Shown here: piece by piece, positions 59,987 to 64,000 of the stretch
How positions within the stretch are numbered: the stretch's first letter is position 1
Layout: every line of letters begins with the position of its first letter
Made by a program: the position numbers and the translations under genes
The notes under the pieces: model-generated
Told to the model about the DNA's origin: nothing
The model's database searches: none
What the model saw: only the letters and a program-made list of their open reading frames with translations
Assembly (NCBI GenBank): GCA_965203605.1
Contig: OZ241902.1
Location: forward strand, 1,612,001 to 1,676,000
Length of the DNA stretch: 64,000 nt
Direction: 5' to 3'
Origin: JAPOUP01 sp965203605
GTDB lineage: Bacteria; Pseudomonadota; Alphaproteobacteria; Rhodobacterales; Rhodobacteraceae

Positions 59987-60985
59987 TCAGTCCCGTTGCG
60001 GAACGATCAGGCCATAGAGGCCCGTCTTTGCATATAGAACCACCAGAATCAGGATCGGCCCAAAGACGAACCGCCAGTGTTCAGCCAGGAGTTCAAGCCC
60101 CATCCCCTGCAGGATAAGTGGCAGAAACTCCTCCAATAGAAGGAACAGGAACGTACCCAGCACCGGCCCGACCAACGTACCCATTCCACCGAGGATCACC
60201 ACAATCATCAGGTCACCCGAACGGGTCCAGTGCGTCAACGCGGGGCTGACGAACTCAGTGTGGTTCGCCGATAGCACTCCGGCCAGCCCGGCACCTATAC
60301 CCGCAATCACGAAGATCTGCAGCTTGGCCCAGTAGGCGTTGATTCCGATCGAGGACAGGCGGTCCTGGTTCTGCTTGATGGCGACCAAGGTGCGCCCGAA
60401 CTTCGAACGCACCATCCAACTGCAGAACCAGAAGAACAGAACGAACCACGCAAGACAGAAATAGTAGAAGATCATCCGGTCGTTCAGATCGAGCAATGGC
60501 AGCGAATTGCGTCCCAGGAACATCATCATGCCATCATCACCGCCATATCGTTCGAGCGAGACGAAGAGAAAGAACAGCATCTGCCCAAAGCTGAGCGTGA
60601 TCATGATGAAATACACGCCTCGCGTCCGAAGTGACAGAGCACCGATGATGAGCGCAGACAGCGCAGACAGCACCAGCGCCAGTGGGATTGCCACGAGACC
60701 GGATAGGGTGCCGGGCAAGCCAAACAGCGTGGTGCCTTCGTAGGCATGGAAAGACAGTATGCCAACCGTGTAGGCCCCGACCCCCAGAAACGCCGCATGG
60801 CCGAAAGACACAAGCCCCGTGTAGCCGATCAGCAGGTCGAGGCTGACAGCCGCAATGGAGAATATGACCAGACGGGTCGCGGTGGAGATCAGATAGGACG
60901 ATCCCACCGCTTGCAGCACGAACGGCAGAAGCAGGAGCGTCACAAGGCAAACCAACAGGAATGGAAGGTGATGTGTGTATCTCAC
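59987..60985 (-). CDS. branched-chain-type ABC transporter permease (LivM-like)
   Basis: A 332-residue permease with about nine to ten spans. Features are LLIGYTGLVSFGHAAFLGVGAY (the LivM hallmark GY.GL.SFGHAAF.G.GAY), SKFGRTLVAIKQNQDRLSSIGIN (coupling loop) and ILGGMGTLVGPVLGTF. Starts at ATG 60985, directly after the LivH-like stop. Confidence 0.94.
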   Translation of the reverse strand: MRYTHHLPFLLVCLVTLLLLPFVLQAVGSSYLISTATRLVIFSIAAVSLDLLIGYTGLVSFGHAAFLGVGAYTVGILSFHAYEGTTLFGLPGTLSGLVAIPLALVLSALSALIIGALSLRTRGVYFIMITLSFGQMLFFLFVSLERYGGDDGMMMFLGRNSLPLLDLNDRMIFYYFCLAWFVLFFWFCSWMVRSKFGRTLVAIKQNQDRLSSIGINAYWAKLQIFVIAGIGAGLAGVLSANHTEFVSPALTHWTRSGDLMIVVILGGMGTLVGPVLGTFLFLLLEEFLPLILQGMGLELLAEHWRFVFGPILILVVLYAKTGLYGLIVPQRD

Positions 60986-60986
60986 C

Positions 60987-61913
60987 TCAACCGCCCCGCG
61001 CCGCAGGAAACAGCCCCGTCGGCCTCAGGACGAGGACCAACACCATCAGCAGATAGATCGACATGGAAGACAGGCCTGCCGAAATCCCGCTCGCCGCAGC
61101 GGGATCCAGAAACCGTCCGAGAATGTCAGGCACGAAGGCACGACCCATCGTGTCAACCACGCCAACTGTGATCGCGCCCAGCATCGCTCCCCGTATCGAT
61201 CCGATGCCGCCGATCACAATGCAGACGAAGCAGAGGATCAGGAGATTCTCGCCCATGCCAACCTCGACCGATGTGAGCGGCCCGGCAAGTGCGCCGGCGA
61301 GCCCCGCGAACATTGCACCAACGACGAAGATTAGCGTGTTGAGACGGTCGATATTGACGCCCAGTTGCTCGACGGTCTCCCTGTTTGTCGTGCCGGCACG
61401 GATCCGCATCCCGACACGGGTGCGCATGATGATCAGCCATAGCGCAACGGCTACCGCCAAGCCCGCGACAATGATCGCAACGCGATAGACCGGATAGGTC
61501 ACGCCACCTGGCAACGCCACCGTCCCTGACAGCAACGGTGGCACGTCCATGAACAGCGGCACCCGGCCAAAGAGCATTGTCGTCCCTTCATTGATGAACA
61601 GGATCAGCGCAAAGGTCGCGAGCACCTGATCCAGATGATCTCTCACATACAACCTGCGGATGATGACGACCTCGATCACCCAAGCCGCAAGTGCAACGAC
61701 CGGAAGGCTCAGGATCAGGGCCAGCAGGAACGAGCCGGTCAAGGCCCCGATCAGCGCCATCGCGTAGGCGCCGATCATGAAGAGCGAGCCATGCGCCAGA
61801 TTTATGACGTTCATGAAGCCGAAGACCAGTGTCAGTCCTGCCGAAACCAGAAAGAGAAACATGCCCAGTTGGACGCCGTTGAGCAGTTGCTCGAGGAAAA
61901 GCTGCGACAACAC
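60987..61913 (-). CDS. branched-chain-type ABC transporter permease (LivH-like)
   Basis: A permease of about 308 residues: FLEQLLNGVQLGMFLFLVSAG, LTLVFGFMNVINLAHGSLFMIGAY (LivH hallmark) and TRVGMRIRAGTTNRETVEQLGVN (coupling loop). The GTG at 61913 is chosen because it gives the usual LivH N-terminus. An upstream in-frame ATG at 61970 would add residues unlike the family. Confidence 0.92.
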   Translation of the reverse strand: MLSQLFLEQLLNGVQLGMFLFLVSAGLTLVFGFMNVINLAHGSLFMIGAYAMALIGALTGSFLLALILSLPVVALAAWVIEVVIIRRLYVRDHLDQVLATFALILFINEGTTMLFGRVPLFMDVPPLLSGTVALPGGVTYPVYRVAIIVAGLAVAVALWLIIMRTRVGMRIRAGTTNRETVEQLGVNIDRLNTLIFVVGAMFAGLAGALAGPLTSVEVGMGENLLILCFVCIVIGGIGSIRGAMLGAITVGVVDTMGRAFVPDILGRFLDPAAASGISAGLSSMSIYLLMVLVLVLRPTGLFPAARGG

Positions 61914-62008
61914 TTCCTGTATGCCTTCCAGGTCGCTGGATCGAGCACCTAGACTTCGCCGGGGCGCCAAACGGGCGCACCGGACTTGTCCTTCGCTCCA
62001 CGGTTACC

Positions 62009-63181
62009 CTACTTGAGGGAGCACTCCGAAGCGTAGGCGTCAGCGTGGTCCATTGCGATGACGCCTGTGGTCTCGTTCACGAATTCCCCGTCACGATCGA
62101 CAACAACCCGGGCATACCAGTTCTGGATCGGGTGATTGTTTGTGTTGAACGCGAACGCGCCACGGACGGAGTCGAAATCGGCCGATTTGAGCGCATCCCT
62201 GAATCCGTCCATATCCGCCGTGACCTTGCCACCCGTTGCGCTGAGTGCGCTGGCGATCAGCTTGGCAGTGTCATAGCCCTGGCTGGCGTAGACCGTCGGT
62301 GACCGGCCATACTCCGCCTCAAATCCGGCAATGAAGGTTCGGTTGGCCTCGTTGTCGAGATCGTGGTTCCAGTGCGAGGAACTGGAAACGCCAACCATGG
62401 ACTCGCCCACGGCGCGCAGAATGTTGATGTCGGAGGACGGTGCCGCCAGAACCATTGGCACGTCTTCATTCATCCCCGCTTGTTGGTATTGCTTGGCGAA
62501 ATTGATTCCCATTCCACCAGGAAGGAACTGGAAGACCATCTCAGGCTCGGCCGCACGGATTTTCGCGATCTCAGCAGCGTAGTCGGTCTGGCCAAGCTGG
62601 GTGTAGAGCTCGCCGACGATCTCGCCCTCGAAATAGCGCTTGAAACCCGCGATCGCGTCCTTTCCAGCCTGGTAGTTCGGAGCCAGAACGAAGGCATTTC
62701 CGAAACCCTGCGATGTCGCGTTCAGGCCCGCACTTTCATGCAGCGAGTCGTTCTGCCAGGCGACGGCAAAGTAGTTCTCGTGGCAGTTCCGGCCCGCGAA
62801 TTGCGAAGGAGCCGAGTTCGGCGTGATGTAGAACCGCCCGGCGCGCAGAGTCAGAGGCGCGACCACTGGTGAGATGTTTGAGAAGATCACGCCGGTCATG
62901 ATCTCGATCTCGTCGCGCTCAAGAAAACGCTCCGCGATCGCCCTGCCGTTTTCTGGCTTCAGGCCATCGTCCTCGACCAGCACCTCGACCGTGGTGCCTC
63001 CGAGCATGCCACTTTCTTCCTTGACCGCCAGCATGAAGCCGTCGCGCACATCCTGGCCCAGATATCCCGCCGGACCCGAGAGCGTGGTGATCATGCCGAT
63101 CTTCACATCTTCTGCCAGCGCAGCCGAGCCGGATGCGGATAGAAGAAGTAAGGCTACAACATTGGTTTTCATGAGTTTCAT
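62009..63181 (-). CDS. branched-chain-type ABC transporter substrate-binding protein (LivK-like)
   Basis: A 390-residue periplasmic protein with the signal peptide MKLMKTNVVALLLLSASG cut after ALA. The mature part has VKIGMITTLSGPAGYLGQDVRDGF, the LivK start-of-fold motif, and APSQFAGRNCHENYFAVAW, seen in binding proteins for aromatic and branched compounds. The start ATG at 63181 has GGGAG upstream. It lies between the dioxygenase gene and the permeases, so the ligand may be a tryptophan catabolite such as kynurenine or anthranilate. Confidence 0.9.
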   Translation of the reverse strand: MKLMKTNVVALLLLSASGSAALAEDVKIGMITTLSGPAGYLGQDVRDGFMLAVKEESGMLGGTTVEVLVEDDGLKPENGRAIAERFLERDEIEIMTGVIFSNISPVVAPLTLRAGRFYITPNSAPSQFAGRNCHENYFAVAWQNDSLHESAGLNATSQGFGNAFVLAPNYQAGKDAIAGFKRYFEGEIVGELYTQLGQTDYAAEIAKIRAAEPEMVFQFLPGGMGINFAKQYQQAGMNEDVPMVLAAPSSDINILRAVGESMVGVSSSSHWNHDLDNEANRTFIAGFEAEYGRSPTVYASQGYDTAKLIASALSATGGKVTADMDGFRDALKSADFDSVRGAFAFNTNNHPIQNWYARVVVDRDGEFVNETTGVIAMDHADAYASECSLK

Positions 63182-63275
63182 ATCGTTCTCCCAATTGTCT
63201 GGTTGCAGGAACCGCGAACTGCCAGCTGTGGCGCCGGCCCCATGTCTGTCGAGTTCCCCAAGTCCGATGCGGAGG

Positions 63276-63818
63276 CTAGAGTTTCACCCAGCCGTCAGGC
63301 GGTTCTTTACCCGGATGCATACTACCGCAATTCGGGCAGGTGCGGGATTCTTCCGAGGCATAGAATCTCTCGTAAATCGGTGGCAGATCCTTCACGATCG
63401 ACTGAAGCTGCAATTCTGCACGGTACACCCGTGTGCCGCATTCAAAGCAATACCATTCGATCGCGTCAAGCTGACCCGGTTGCCGCTTGGGTTCGATCAC
63501 GAGGCCGACCGAGCCTTTCTGGGGACGCTGCGGCGAATGGCGGACATGCGGCGGCAGGAGAAACACCTCGCCCCGTCGGATCGGAACATCATAGAACTCG
63601 TCTCCATCATACAGCTTGAGCACCATGTCGCCCTCAAGCTGGTAGAAGAACTCCTCGACCGGATCATCATGATAGTCGGTACGTTCGTTCGGGCCACCTA
63701 CGACCGTCACCATCAGGTCACTATCCTCAAACACCATCTTGTTGCCGACTGGCGGTTTCAACAGGTGGCGATGATCATCAATCCAATTCCTGAAGTTGAA
63801 GGCACTGAGCCTGGCCAT
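63276..63818 (-). CDS. nbaC: 3-hydroxyanthranilate 3,4-dioxygenase
   Basis: A cupin iron dioxygenase that opens the ring of 3-hydroxyanthranilate to 2-amino-3-carboxymuconate semialdehyde in the kynurenine and nitrobenzoate pathways. The 180-residue protein has the expected residues: Arg46 and His50 in PNERTDYH, Glu56 in DPVEEFFYQ, His94 in PHVRHSPQRP. The bacterial C-terminal rubredoxin-like iron site is present as CFEC (Cys124, Cys127) and CPNC (Cys161, Cys164). The ATG at 63818 follows CAGGAG. It is the first gene here of an operon with a Liv-type transporter and a formamidase-like hydrolase. Confidence 0.94.
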   Translation of the reverse strand: MARLSAFNFRNWIDDHRHLLKPPVGNKMVFEDSDLMVTVVGGPNERTDYHDDPVEEFFYQLEGDMVLKLYDGDEFYDVPIRRGEVFLLPPHVRHSPQRPQKGSVGLVIEPKRQPGQLDAIEWYCFECGTRVYRAELQLQSIVKDLPPIYERFYASEESRTCPNCGSMHPGKEPPDGWVKL

Positions 63819-63887
63819 AGCGATCTCCTGTTTGGGGAGACTGTCCCCGACAGCCATCATAACCGCAAAGGATTTCTTCGCATTTAG

Positions 63888-64000
63888 TTATCGGAAAAAG
63901 ACATATCGAGCAAAGCCCTGATGTAGTGCGAGATCGTAGTGGAGCACCGGCTGCCGGACGCCCTCCTCAAGGATTCTGACGGGCCCGCTGTGTCGTGAGG
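63888..64000 (-). CDS. C-terminal end of an unidentified gene, cut by the window edge
   Basis: One minus-strand frame is open from the right edge to a TAA at 63888 and reads ILEEGVRQPVLHYDLALHQG followed by FARYVFFR. It looks protein-like and would be the gene before the dioxygenase in the same operon, 70 bp upstream. I cannot identify the family from about 36 residues. Confidence 0.4.
   Translation of the reverse strand, partial: SRHSGPVRILEEGVRQPVLHYDLALHQGFARYVFFR

Noticed and set aside
1..64000. CRISPR arrays, rRNA and tRNA genes
   Set aside because: I looked for regularly spaced repeats, rRNA-like stretches and cloverleaf-like sequences in the gene-free regions and saw none. A dedicated RNA search would be decisive.

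Overview
The window looks like a GC-rich alphaproteobacterial chromosome, most likely near the Rhodobacterales. The reasons are the ureDABCEFG order, the tadA/rluB divergent pair, the many periplasmic-binding-protein ABC importers and the high-GC insertion sequences. This is a judgement from gene content, not a phylogenetic placement. I found no rRNA, tRNA or CRISPR. Several 0.3-1.1 kb stretches have no recognisable gene, and there are broken genes (hipA, hipB, hicA, two transposases, a LysR-type remnant), so this part of the genome appears to be decaying or being rearranged.

Layout. 0-6.4 kb: housekeeping genes (tadA, an RluB-type pseudouridine synthase, TerC-family membrane protein, nitroreductase, PfkB-type kinase, dtd), interrupted by IS copy 1 (2402-3906). 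6.6-11 kb: a small accessory island with a DUF2335 membrane protein, a DUF262/DUF1524 (GmrSD-like) protein, and a hicB-hicA pair whose toxin has a premature stop. 11.3-16.4 kb: a dipeptide-type ABC importer with a fused two-domain ATPase. 17-21.4 kb: a hipBA module broken twice, by a degenerate IS630-like element inside hipA and by IS copy 2 inside hipB. 22.4-27.5 kb: a complete urease operon (ureD-A-B-C-E-F-G).

28.2-35.9 kb: a short-chain dehydrogenase divergent from a ribose-type ABC importer (binding protein, ATPase, two permeases). The importer is followed by an unusual regulator joining a winged helix-turn-helix to a solute-binding-protein domain. 36.5-37.8 kb: an M20 deacylase/peptidase. 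38.7-46.1 kb: a LacI-regulated sugar locus made of a divergent binding protein and a translationally overlapping lacI-permease-permease-GH63 hydrolase-ATPase operon. It is probably for uptake and hydrolysis of a glycosylglycerate-like solute. 46.2-49.2 kb: an orphan AAA ATPase and a decayed transposase.

49.3-57.3 kb: an AraC-type regulator divergent from a nitrilase-aldoxime dehydratase-branched-chain-type ABC transporter operon. This is a self-contained aldoxime -> nitrile -> carboxylate route with its own importer. 57.7-63.8 kb: on the opposite strand and converging on it, an operon with 3-hydroxyanthranilate 3,4-dioxygenase, a second Liv-type transporter and a kynurenine-formamidase-like hydrolase, pointing to tryptophan/kynurenine catabolism. 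These two facing operons are the most interesting functional pairing in the window. The doubly disrupted hipBA locus is the clearest structural one.
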